Source: Pseudomonadota bacterium | GTDB lineage: Bacteria > Pseudomonadota > Alphaproteobacteria > UBA2136 > JASBTF01 | DNA length: 49,217 nt | NCBI GenBank assembly: GCA_030148545.1 | Contig: JASBTF010000002.1 | Span: 1 to 49,217 of the forward strand | Direction: 5' to 3' | Shown here: positions 8,768-15,852 of the stretch, piece after piece | Position numbering within the stretch: the stretch's first letter is position 1 | Layout: each line of letters starts with the position of its first letter | The notes under the pieces: generated by a model | What the model saw: the letters and a program-made list of their open reading frames with translations, nothing else | Databases searched by the model: none | Told to the model about the DNA's origin: nothing | Program-made: the position numbers and the translations under genes

Positions 8768-8967
8768 GTGCTGGGCTGAGTGTTCAACGCGCGCGCTTCT
8801 TCTGGTAACAGTACCGGGATACCATCACGCACCGGGAAGGCCAGCTGTGTGGCAGCACTTATGAGCTCTTGCTTTTTAGCATCGTACGTCAGCGTTGTTT
8901 TGGTCAGCGGACATACCAACAGTTCAAGTAGTTTGGCGTTTACTGCTGGCGATTCTTTACGTGGCAT
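8758..8967 (-). CDS. Trm112/YcaR-family small protein (UPF0434)
   Basis: A 69-residue protein of the Trm112p-like family (PF03966). It matches the family from [14 protein letters not shown] through [10 protein letters not shown] and on to [16 protein letters not shown]. In this branch the zinc-ribbon cysteines are mostly lost: only the Cys of VCPL remains. ATG 8967 is preferred over an in-frame TTG two codons upstream. In yeast and archaea Trm112 activates methyltransferases; the bacterial short form has no firmly assigned role. Its 3' end overlaps the terminator of the convergent GcrA-like gene. Confidence 0.85.
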   Translation of the reverse strand: MPRKESPAVNAKLLELLVCPLTKTTLTYDAKKQELISAATQLAFPVRDGIPVLLPEEARALNTQPSTKK

Positions 8968-9242
8968 GGGCAAAGCTTAACAAACTCAGCACTTTCACGC
9001 AAAAAGGTCTCACAAAACCCGCCTAAATATCTAGAACTTTACAGTCTGAGGGTGGGATAATGGGATGGCTGGGTGCTCTTTCAACGCTGAAATAGGCTAA
9101 ATAGCGCTTGGCCAAAAAGGTTTATGCGAAGTTTAGCGTTAATGGCCCGCTGTCCCAAATCGCCAGCGGCGATTGGTCAGCGCGGGGGGGGTGTCCCCAC
9201 CAGTGTGTTGCAGCTTAGCTGACAACACACTGTTATATTTCC
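8968..9242. other. Intergenic stretch with a strong hairpin near dksA
   Basis: No coding frame of note. It contains a perfect 10-base-pair hairpin (CAGTGTGTTG at 9201-9210 with CAACACACTG at 9223-9232) just beyond the dksA stop. The T-rich flank lies on the plus-strand side (TTATATTT), so it is not an ideal terminator for dksA, which reads on the minus strand. A run of eight G lies at 9184-9191. No tRNA or known small RNA was recognised. Confidence 0.45.
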
Positions 9243-9695
9243 TCAACCGGCGTAGCTGTTTTCGCGCTTTTCCTGACGCTGCTTCGCCTCGATAGAGAGC
9301 GTAGCGATTGGGCGTGCCAGCAAGCGTTTAATGCCAATTGGGTCGCCTGATTCTTCGCAGTAGCCAAACTCACCTTCGGCAATGCGGCCTAGTGCCTCAT
9401 TAATTTTGTTGATTAGCTTGCGCTCACGATCGCGGGTACGTAGCTCTACAGCTTGCTCGTACTCAATTGTTGCTTGGTCGGCTGGGTCAGCCTCGATACT
9501 GCTGAACTCGCGCAGGTCGTTAAGTGTTTCGGCACTTTCTTGCTCTAGGTCTTCACGCCATTTGATGAGCTGATCACGAAAATACGCCAATTGCTTGGGG
9601 TTCATGTACTCTTCAGCGTCGGTAGGGATGTAGCCTTCTTCGTACTCTGGTAAGGCTTGGAGTGCATCGGTATTAGTCATTGCAGGCACTTTCAT
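9243..9695 (-). CDS. dksA: DksA-family RNA polymerase secondary-channel regulator
   Basis: Modulates transcription initiation with ppGpp. The sequence shows the acidic N-terminus, the coiled-coil with DPADQATIEYEQAVELRTRDRERKL split over two helices, and the GYCEESGDPIG...RLLARP C-terminal module. The coiled-coil tip residues (D-ADQA) are as expected. Only the first zinc-finger cysteine is present; the usual later cysteines are replaced (ATLSIEAKQ), so the zinc finger is probably non-functional, as in many alphaproteobacterial homologues. Length 150 aa. ATG 9695 gives MKVPAMTN; an internal ATG (9680) is an alternative start. It is followed by a hairpin. Confidence 0.92.
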   Translation of the reverse strand: MKVPAMTNTDALQALPEYEEGYIPTDAEEYMNPKQLAYFRDQLIKWREDLEQESAETLNDLREFSSIEADPADQATIEYEQAVELRTRDRERKLINKINEALGRIAEGEFGYCEESGDPIGIKRLLARPIATLSIEAKQRQEKRENSYAG

Positions 9696-9762
9696 TACTC
9701 ATATATCTCTACAATTCTAACAAGGGGTACGGCCTACGCCAAGAAAAAGTACGGCTAAAAGG

Positions 9763-10050
9763 TCACTTTTTGTCATTTTTTTCCAAATTTGGGTCAGTCA
9801 ACGCCATTAAGTGCTTTAAAAAATGTGGCATTTTGGGCTCAACATCGCGCACCTTAGTATCCAACCAGGTGTTTTGTTGGCGCCAACTACGCACCCAGCG
9901 TTGTGCGCGGGTACTTTCCGCAATCAATAGTGCCAAACCACACAAAATGAGCAACCAACCAATAGGCACGGGCAATACAAAAATAGCTAAGCCAAGCACC
10001 AAGCACAGCACAGCTAAAATGAGTTTTGACCAACGCAGCAGAAATTTCAT
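9763..10050 (-). CDS. Small two-helix membrane protein, PGPGW-like
   Basis: A 95-residue protein with a basic N-terminus and two adjacent hydrophobic helices (about 8-25 and 28-47) separated by PVPIGW. A soluble basic/amphipathic tail (RAQRWVRSWRQQ..., ending LEKNDKK) follows. The arrangement and the P-x-P-x-G-W turn resemble the PGPGW family of putative transmembrane proteins, whose function is unknown. ATG 10050 is preferred because it begins directly at the basic n-region; ATG 10083 would add eleven residues. Neither has a clear ribosome site. Confidence 0.65.
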   Translation of the reverse strand: MKFLLRWSKLILAVLCLVLGLAIFVLPVPIGWLLILCGLALLIAESTRAQRWVRSWRQQNTWLDTKVRDVEPKMPHFLKHLMALTDPNLEKNDKK

Positions 10051-10098
10051 GATGCGACACTGTAACGGAGTGCTGTGCAGCATACAAGCTTAGTCAGG

Positions 10099-10683
10099 CT
10101 AATAGGCGTACTTAATGGAGCAGCCGTATGCTGTGGTTTCGGCTGGGTTTGCAGCTTGGCCATTTTTTAAGCTTTCCAGCGCAGCGGTTACATAGTTGGT
10201 GGCATTAGGAATATCGGACTGGCGGAAGCTGCGGATATTATCAATCGAGCCTTTATAATAGAGCTCTTGGCTGGGGCTAATCACATACATATGTGGTGTG
10301 TTGGTGGCGCCAAACTGGCGACCTACGCTACCATCTTCATCACGCAACACTGCGGTGCCAGCAAAGCTTTCGGCTGCTACTTTTTGCACGGCATCAGCAT
10401 CGGTAAGGTGGCCTTGTTTACCCGGTGCTGAGGAAATAATGCTCAGCCACACCACATCATTTGCCAGTGCTTCTTGCTGCAGGCGCTGCATTTCGCCCGC
10501 ATCATAAAACTTACGCACAAATGGGCAGCCGTAGTTGGTCCACTCCAGCACAACGGTTTTACCTTTATAGTCAGACAGCTTATGCACCTTGCCATGCTGG
10601 TCGGGCAGAGTGAAATCTGCAACAGGTGCTGCATGTGCCAAAAATGGCAGTAATACGGCAGATACTAGGCTAAAAAAGCGCAT
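10099..10683 (-). CDS. Exported thioredoxin-fold (AhpC/TSA-redoxin) protein
   Basis: Signal peptide MRFFSLVSAVLLPFLAHA is followed by a redoxin domain: ADFTLPDQHGK, LSDYKGKTVVLEW, YGCPFVRKFY with Cys53, and a TPHMYVI cis-proline strand. The active-site region has one cysteine (GCPFV) instead of CxxC; a second cysteine lies at 188 in GCSIKY near the C-terminus. The spacing suggests a one-cysteine or atypical two-cysteine peroxidase or thiol reductase in the periplasm. GAGG eight bases before ATG supports the start. Length 194 aa. It is divergent from the GAF gene. Substrate is unknown. Confidence 0.82.
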   Translation of the reverse strand: MRFFSLVSAVLLPFLAHAAPVADFTLPDQHGKVHKLSDYKGKTVVLEWTNYGCPFVRKFYDAGEMQRLQQEALANDVVWLSIISSAPGKQGHLTDADAVQKVAAESFAGTAVLRDEDGSVGRQFGATNTPHMYVISPSQELYYKGSIDNIRSFRQSDIPNATNYVTAALESLKNGQAANPAETTAYGCSIKYAY

Positions 10684-10791
10684 TTTATTTCCTCACTATT
10701 TATAAAAACTTCAACCGCATTATAACAAACCGCGGCAGCTTGGCCACAGGGTGTGCCAAGGTTTTGTCATAAACAACTGCTAGAGGTGGAT

Positions 10792-11439
10792 TTGACACAC
10801 GAAGCTCCTAAAATAACCACAACAATAAGGCCAACAACTAAGGAAATTGCTGTGAGCTTGCTTGACGAAATTGTGCAGCTGTTGGGACACCAACAAGATT
10901 TTAGCACCGACCGTGTGCTAGACGTTATTTTGGCCAAACTACGCCGCCACACTATGGCCGAAGCCGGTAGCATTTTTATTGCCCGCCCTGCTGGTACCGA
11001 CTGCCACGAGCTAACCGCCATGGCACTACATAACGATGCTGTGCCGCTAGAACCCGCTCAGTTTACCATGCCGATTGATTTGGTTTCTATTGTTGGTTAC
11101 GTAGCTTCCACCGCTGAAGTGCTAGAAATTGACGATGTGTATGACCTACCCCTGGATGCACCGTACAGCTTTAACAACGCATTTGACCAAAAACACGGCT
11201 ACAACACCAAATCTATGGTGGCGTTCCCGTTGCTGAATTTCCAAAACAAGGTGGTTGGTGCTGTACAGCTGATGAACCACATTAAAGAAATGGATGACGG
11301 GGTACCACGTTATGGTAGTTTCCCGCTCTCTACCATTGATGACATTAAGAGCGTGATGACAATGTTAGGTGTCATTGTAGAATCGGTTGACTTACGCAAC
11401 GAGATTCAGCGCTTACGCCAGGAACATGGCGCTGCATAA
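10792..11439 (+). CDS. GAF-domain protein, first gene of the FecR/cyclase operon
   Basis: A cytoplasmic 215-residue protein occupied by one GAF domain: a leading helix (LLDEIVQLL), AEAGSIFIARP, then SIVGYVASTAEVLEIDDVYDLP, TKSMVAFPLLN and VVGAVQLMN. These are the classic small-molecule-sensing GAF signatures. No output domain is fused. I prefer TTG 10792, which has GAGG five bases upstream; GTG 10753 is the alternative and adds 13 residues. The stop overlaps the next gene by 14 bases, implying co-translation. GAF domains often bind cyclic nucleotides, and a cyclase is encoded three genes downstream, but binding here is inference. Confidence 0.82.
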   Translation: MTHEAPKITTTIRPTTKEIAVSLLDEIVQLLGHQQDFSTDRVLDVILAKLRRHTMAEAGSIFIARPAGTDCHELTAMALHNDAVPLEPAQFTMPIDLVSIVGYVASTAEVLEIDDVYDLPLDAPYSFNNAFDQKHGYNTKSMVAFPLLNFQNKVVGAVQLMNHIKEMDDGVPRYGSFPLSTIDDIKSVMTMLGVIVESVDLRNEIQRLRQEHGAA

Positions 11440-12745
11440 AAGCCTTTTGGCAGCCAGCGCTGCCCTACTGGTTACCCTGCCCACCCTGGCGCAGGATGTT
11501 TCCGCCACCACTGCTGTTGAGCCACTAGCCCCACAAGAGCAACTGGCCGAGCTATTTACCCAAATCCGTGAAAACCCTAAAGACCTTAAGGCTAACTTTG
11601 CCTATGGCCAGCTGGCTTACAAAATGGGCAAATACGACGAAGCCATGGCCGCCTATGAGCGGATGCTGATTATTAACTCCGACCTACCACGGGTAAAGCT
11701 AGAGCTAGGTTTGGTGCACATGGCACTCAACAACGATGCCAAGGCTGAAGAGCTGTTTAACGAAGTAGCAGCAGGCAACCCACCCGAAAATGTGCAGAAA
11801 AATATTGATACCGTTTTAGCCGAGCTACGCAAACGCCAAGTAAAACACAAGCTAGGTGGCGCGGTGATTACAGGTATTAACTTTGACAGCAACGCCAACG
11901 CCGCCGCCAGTAGTGGTGAGGTAGACCTACTTGGCGTGAGTATTCCGCTGGGAAGCAACTCCCAAAAGGCGAGTGATGAACACCGCTATGCCGCACTAAG
12001 CTTGCACCACAGTTACCGCCTACCACTGCAAGGAAAGCAGGAGTGGGTTACCGATGGATTGCTCTATAAAACAGACCAAAGCAGCATGGGCAACCTAGAT
12101 ACCACGCTGAAAAACATTGGGAGCGGCCCAGTGTTTACCTTACCCACATGGAAAAGTGAGTTTGGGCTAAAATACACCTATACCGATATTAACCTTGCCC
12201 GGGCCGACTACCAAATTAGCCGCCGCTACAGTGGCCACTGGAAATACACCCTACACCCCAAAGTGCAAGTACAGTTAGCACTAGGACACGAAGTACGCCG
12301 CTACCGCAATACCGATAGTGCCACCACTAACGAACTACGTAACGGACAAGCAACCGACGCCACACTTACCACCCGCTTTGCAATGACTCCTAAAGATATG
12401 CTGAGCATTGCGATTGGGCGCACACAGGTAAATACACAAGTTGCCTATTACGATAATACACAAGACGCACTAACCATTAGCTACATGCGGCAGCTCCCTA
12501 AAAACGTGATGATGACGCTCAGCATGGGGCACACCGTAACAGGGTATGATGATGTAGAAACACTGGTAAACCCAAACACGGTACGCCAAGACCACCAACG
12601 CTCTTACGGGATTAGCTTTATGCGTCCTCTATGGAAAGGCATTGTAGGTTCTGCAGGTTATACATGGCGCGATGTAGACTCTAATATTCAAAATTATACC
12701 TACACCAACGAGCGCTGGTCATTCTCGCTGACCAAAGGGTTCTGA
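11426..12745 (+). CDS. TPR plus outer-membrane beta-barrel protein, Slam/type XI secretion-like (DUF560)
   Basis: Signal peptide MALHKSLLAASAALLVTLPTLA is followed by a periplasmic helical part with two TPR-like repeats (about 35-110: NFAYGQLAYKMGKYDEA, LGLVHMALNNDAKAEELF). A long beta-rich C-terminal half has alternating aromatic strands and ends in phenylalanine (SFSLTKGF), as outer-membrane barrels do. The transition GAVITGINFDSNANAA resembles the start of the DUF560 barrel. Slam (surface lipoprotein assembly modulator) and other type XI OMPs share this TPR-barrel plan and export TbpB-like substrates. The next gene encodes a TbpB-like barrel, which strongly supports the match. Start ATG 11426 fits the signal peptide. 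A generic TPR/porin protein is the alternative. Confidence 0.72.
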   Translation: MALHKSLLAASAALLVTLPTLAQDVSATTAVEPLAPQEQLAELFTQIRENPKDLKANFAYGQLAYKMGKYDEAMAAYERMLIINSDLPRVKLELGLVHMALNNDAKAEELFNEVAAGNPPENVQKNIDTVLAELRKRQVKHKLGGAVITGINFDSNANAAASSGEVDLLGVSIPLGSNSQKASDEHRYAALSLHHSYRLPLQGKQEWVTDGLLYKTDQSSMGNLDTTLKNIGSGPVFTLPTWKSEFGLKYTYTDINLARADYQISRRYSGHWKYTLHPKVQVQLALGHEVRRYRNTDSATTNELRNGQATDATLTTRFAMTPKDMLSIAIGRTQVNTQVAYYDNTQDALTISYMRQLPKNVMMTLSMGHTVTGYDDVETLVNPNTVRQDHQRSYGISFMRPLWKGIVGSAGYTWRDVDSNIQNYTYTNERWSFSLTKGF

Positions 12746-12804
12746 TGATGCAGTTTTTTACTTTTGCCCACCCCCATAAGCATCAGAACAACGGGACTAA
12801 ACCC

Positions 12805-15800
12805 ATGCGTAAGCTATTGTTATTTGCACTGCTGATTTTAACCGCCACACCGCTATGGGCGGCAGAGAAAATTGGTATTGTTTCGGCCGTACGCGGTGAA
12901 GCTTTTGCCATAAATGATGCTGGCGAAAAACTACCGCTGGAGATTCAATCTCCCGTATTTGCAGGACAAGAAATTATCACCAGCGAAAACACGCGCGTGC
13001 AGCTTATTTTGGAAGATGACAGCGTTTATACTATTGGTCATAATGCCGCACTTACGCTTGATGAATTTGTTTACGACCCAAGCACCAATAAAGGTAAGAG
13101 TGTGGTGGGCTCGGTACGCGGGGTAATGAAGTTTGTTACCGGTAAAATTGCCAAAGAAAACCCTAAAAACGTAAGCGTTAAAACACCATTTGCCACCATT
13201 GGGGTACGTGGCTCTGGTGGTATTGTACAGGTACAACCAAACGGCCAAACTTTGGTTGGGCTTACCCAATGTTGTTTAGATGTTAGCGCCAATGGTAGCG
13301 ATGCCCCACCGGTACCGCTAGATAATGTAAACAGCTTTACACGCGTGGATAACCCACAACAACCTCCCACACCACCAGCACCCATGACACCTGAAATTAC
13401 TGCCAACCTAAACGGTGCACTGGGCGAAAGCGAGGGCGACGAGGCCGAAGGTGATGAAGGCGGTGCAAACGAACCAGCTCCTGAAGCAGAACAAGAAGAG
13501 CAAGGCGAGCAAGAACAAAAACCTGAACAACCTGCCGCTGAAGAAGGTGACAATGGTGAAGGCAGTGAAGATGGTAATAACCCACCACCAGCCAAACGCG
13601 ATGAACCCGCTGGCGAACCAAATGACGATGGTGGTAACGAACCTGCTGCCGAACCCCGTGGTGAACCCAAAGGCGAACAAGGTGAACCGCAGCCGCGTGG
13701 CCCAGAAAACGCACCTGAAGGTGAACAACAAGCCAATAACCCAGAGCCACAACAACGTGGCGAGGCACCCCAGCCTACTGCGCGTACAGAAGACGGCAAC
13801 CAGCCACCAGCACCGCGCCGTGCCGCTGCGCCACAACCAAACCAACCACAACAGCCAACTGGTAACGCACCACCGCCGCCACAGCCTGCGGCAAACACAC
13901 CACCACCGGCTCCTGTAAACACCGCAGCCCCTGCGCCAGCGCCTGTACCTGTGCCACCACCACCGACCGACTTAGGGCTTACCAACGTGCCACTAGCAGC
14001 ACCAGAACCGGTAATTGCACCCATTACACTGGAGCAACCAGTTGTTTTAGATAGTGCACTTACCAATGTAGACACCAGCCAAGTTAACCAAGACCAAGTT
14101 GTTGAAAACAAAGACGATTTTTTGGACCAAAGCGCCAACTTTACCATGAATGGTTTGTATGTACGCCGCTCGGCGGGGGCTAATGCCTCGCAAGATGAGT
14201 CGGGCCGTATTGAAGCCGGACGCCTAAGCGGTGGTGGTTTTGCCACCCGCTTTACCCCGCTAGACAGTGGCGGCACCCCCATTACCACCGATGAGTTTAA
14301 AGGTGTGCTCCCTAACGCACCTCTCAACGGGCGCTTTAACGTGCAACCATTCCTATTTGAAAACCATACCCTAACCGGCGAAGGGTATGCCGCAGGTAAT
14401 GGCGATATGTACTTTTACGATCTCACCACCAGTACTGGTGACCAGCTCTCGTTTGTGGTGGGTAACCGCCTAACGGGCAGCCAGCTTCCAACAGCTGGGC
14501 AAAGCAACTATGCATGGATACCTGACCCACTGGCCAATAACGCTGGTTTCTTCCAGAGTGGTCAACTAGATGAACTGGCCGATGCCAACGCACGTACCAG
14601 TGGCGACCTTGGCTTGCTTATTGATTGGGATTTAGGCGGCTGGATGAGCGCTGACTTATACCTACATGATGATGGCAACCGCATTTTACCACGCTTGAGC
14701 GTTGGTTTTGGTGACGTAGATAGCAGCGCCAACAACAGTAACTTGCTCACAGGTGATACCTACCTATGGACCTTAGCCGATGGTGGCGATGCAGGCACTG
14801 CTAAAACCGACTTTGTGTTTGGTAGTGGTGGCGATGTAACCGGGCTGACCATGGAACTGGGCAGTGGTACCGATAAAATTATGCAAATTGCTGTAGAGCA
14901 AGGCCCAACTGACCGCGGCCAAGATTTGTTAGATGCACCAACAACCAACAGCTCGCTCTCGAGCCACCGTGGTTTTATGGCTGGGCATTTACGTTACGAA
15001 GATGCAGGCGGGCATAAATATGCCGCTCTCACAACATCTAACGGTAGTAATAAAATGAACCTCATTCGCAACGCGACCACCGGAGAGGTAGGTGGTTTTG
15101 CACAACTAAATGTGGTTGATGCCCCTAACGACAATATTGATCTACACAGCTTAACGCTCTACGCCGGTGAGCACGGCATTAGCGGTAAAGATGAAGGCAC
15201 AAGCGCCTTGGTAAGCAACCGCGTATTTGTGATGGAAGCAACCGCCGCAAGCTACGATGATTCTGGTGCTGACCCAACTTTCCAAAGTGCTGCTGTTGAT
15301 GGCTTTGCCATCAGCGAATTTGCAACCGACGCCCTGTGTGCAGACTGTCAACACAGCCAATGGGGTGTATGGGCGGTAGATATCACTCGCGATAGCGGTA
15401 ATGCCTATATAGATACAGCACTGCTACCGTTTGTAGAAGGCCAGCTTGCCAGCTCTGGCGATGTTGCTGCACGTAATGGTGTAACTGTAAATTATAGTGG
15501 TGATATGTTTGGTAGCGTACATAACCGCACCACCAATGCCCTTACCCACCATACTGGCGATTTCACCCTAGATGGCACCTTTGGCACAGGCTTTACCTTT
15601 GATGGGGAACTAGGCGGCTACGATATTGATGCCACCATTACCCATGGTAGTGGCACCAACTCCTTTAATGCTACTGGATTTCAGGTAGATAGCCAAACAG
15701 CCACAACAAGTGCTATTCATGGTGCCTTCTTTGGTGCGGGTGCAACCGAGGTGGGTGGTAACTTCCACTTTATTGACCCGAACGATGCCAACATTAACGC

Positions 15801-15828
15801 CACCGGTGTTTTCCATGGTGCTGAATAA
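12805..15828 (+). CDS. FecR-domain protein with acidic/proline linker and TbpB-like C-terminal barrel
   Basis: An exported protein of about 1,007 aa. A signal peptide (MRKLLLFALLILTATPLWA, cleaved at AWA-like site; no lipobox) precedes a FecR domain, about 22-160 (VSAVRGEAFAIN, LEDDSVYTIGHNAALTLDEF, SVKTPFATIGVRG). Next is a very acidic, then proline-rich, linker (about 195-395). A central beta-rich region follows. The final ~110 residues carry GAFFGAGATEVGGNF, matching the G-x-F-Y/F-G-x-x-A-x-E-x-G-G signature of TbpB-type beta-barrels. FecR domains normally relay or sense in the periplasm; TbpB barrels are Slam cargo. ATG 12805 starts at the signal peptide. ATG 12745, which overlaps the previous stop, would add 20 residues and could be used through coupling. 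The ligand is unknown. Confidence 0.78.
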   Translation: MRKLLLFALLILTATPLWAAEKIGIVSAVRGEAFAINDAGEKLPLEIQSPVFAGQEIITSENTRVQLILEDDSVYTIGHNAALTLDEFVYDPSTNKGKSVVGSVRGVMKFVTGKIAKENPKNVSVKTPFATIGVRGSGGIVQVQPNGQTLVGLTQCCLDVSANGSDAPPVPLDNVNSFTRVDNPQQPPTPPAPMTPEITANLNGALGESEGDEAEGDEGGANEPAPEAEQEEQGEQEQKPEQPAAEEGDNGEGSEDGNNPPPAKRDEPAGEPNDDGGNEPAAEPRGEPKGEQGEPQPRGPENAPEGEQQANNPEPQQRGEAPQPTARTEDGNQPPAPRRAAAPQPNQPQQPTGNAPPPPQPAANTPPPAPVNTAAPAPAPVPVPPPPTDLGLTNVPLAAPEPVIAPITLEQPVVLDSALTNVDTSQVNQDQVVENKDDFLDQSANFTMNGLYVRRSAGANASQDESGRIEAGRLSGGGFATRFTPLDSGGTPITTDEFKGVLPNAPLNGRFNVQPFLFENHTLTGEGYAAGNGDMYFYDLTTSTGDQLSFVVGNRLTGSQLPTAGQSNYAWIPDPLANNAGFFQSGQLDELADANARTSGDLGLLIDWDLGGWMSADLYLHDDGNRILPRLSVGFGDVDSSANNSNLLTGDTYLWTLADGGDAGTAKTDFVFGSGGDVTGLTMELGSGTDKIMQIAVEQGPTDRGQDLLDAPTTNSSLSSHRGFMAGHLRYEDAGGHKYAALTTSNGSNKMNLIRNATTGEVGGFAQLNVVDAPNDNIDLHSLTLYAGEHGISGKDEGTSALVSNRVFVMEATAASYDDSGADPTFQSAAVDGFAISEFATDALCADCQHSQWGVWAVDITRDSGNAYIDTALLPFVEGQLASSGDVAARNGVTVNYSGDMFGSVHNRTTNALTHHTGDFTLDGTFGTGFTFDGELGGYDIDATITHGSGTNSFNATGFQVDSQTATTSAIHGAFFGAGATEVGGNFHFIDPNDANINATGVFHGAE

Positions 15829-15852
15829 TAAAAACAATATGTTCACCCCAAC

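Noticed and set aside
9201-9232. Hairpin near dksA as a simple dksA terminator
   Set aside because: The T-rich flank is on the plus-strand side, opposite to the direction of dksA; kept as an unexplained hairpin instead.
13071-14327. 418-residue minus-strand open frame opposite the FecR-like gene
   Set aside because: It is antisense to a repeat-rich GC-biased linker, and its protein is Ser/Gly/Pro low complexity with no ribosome site. A shadow of the acidic/proline linker.
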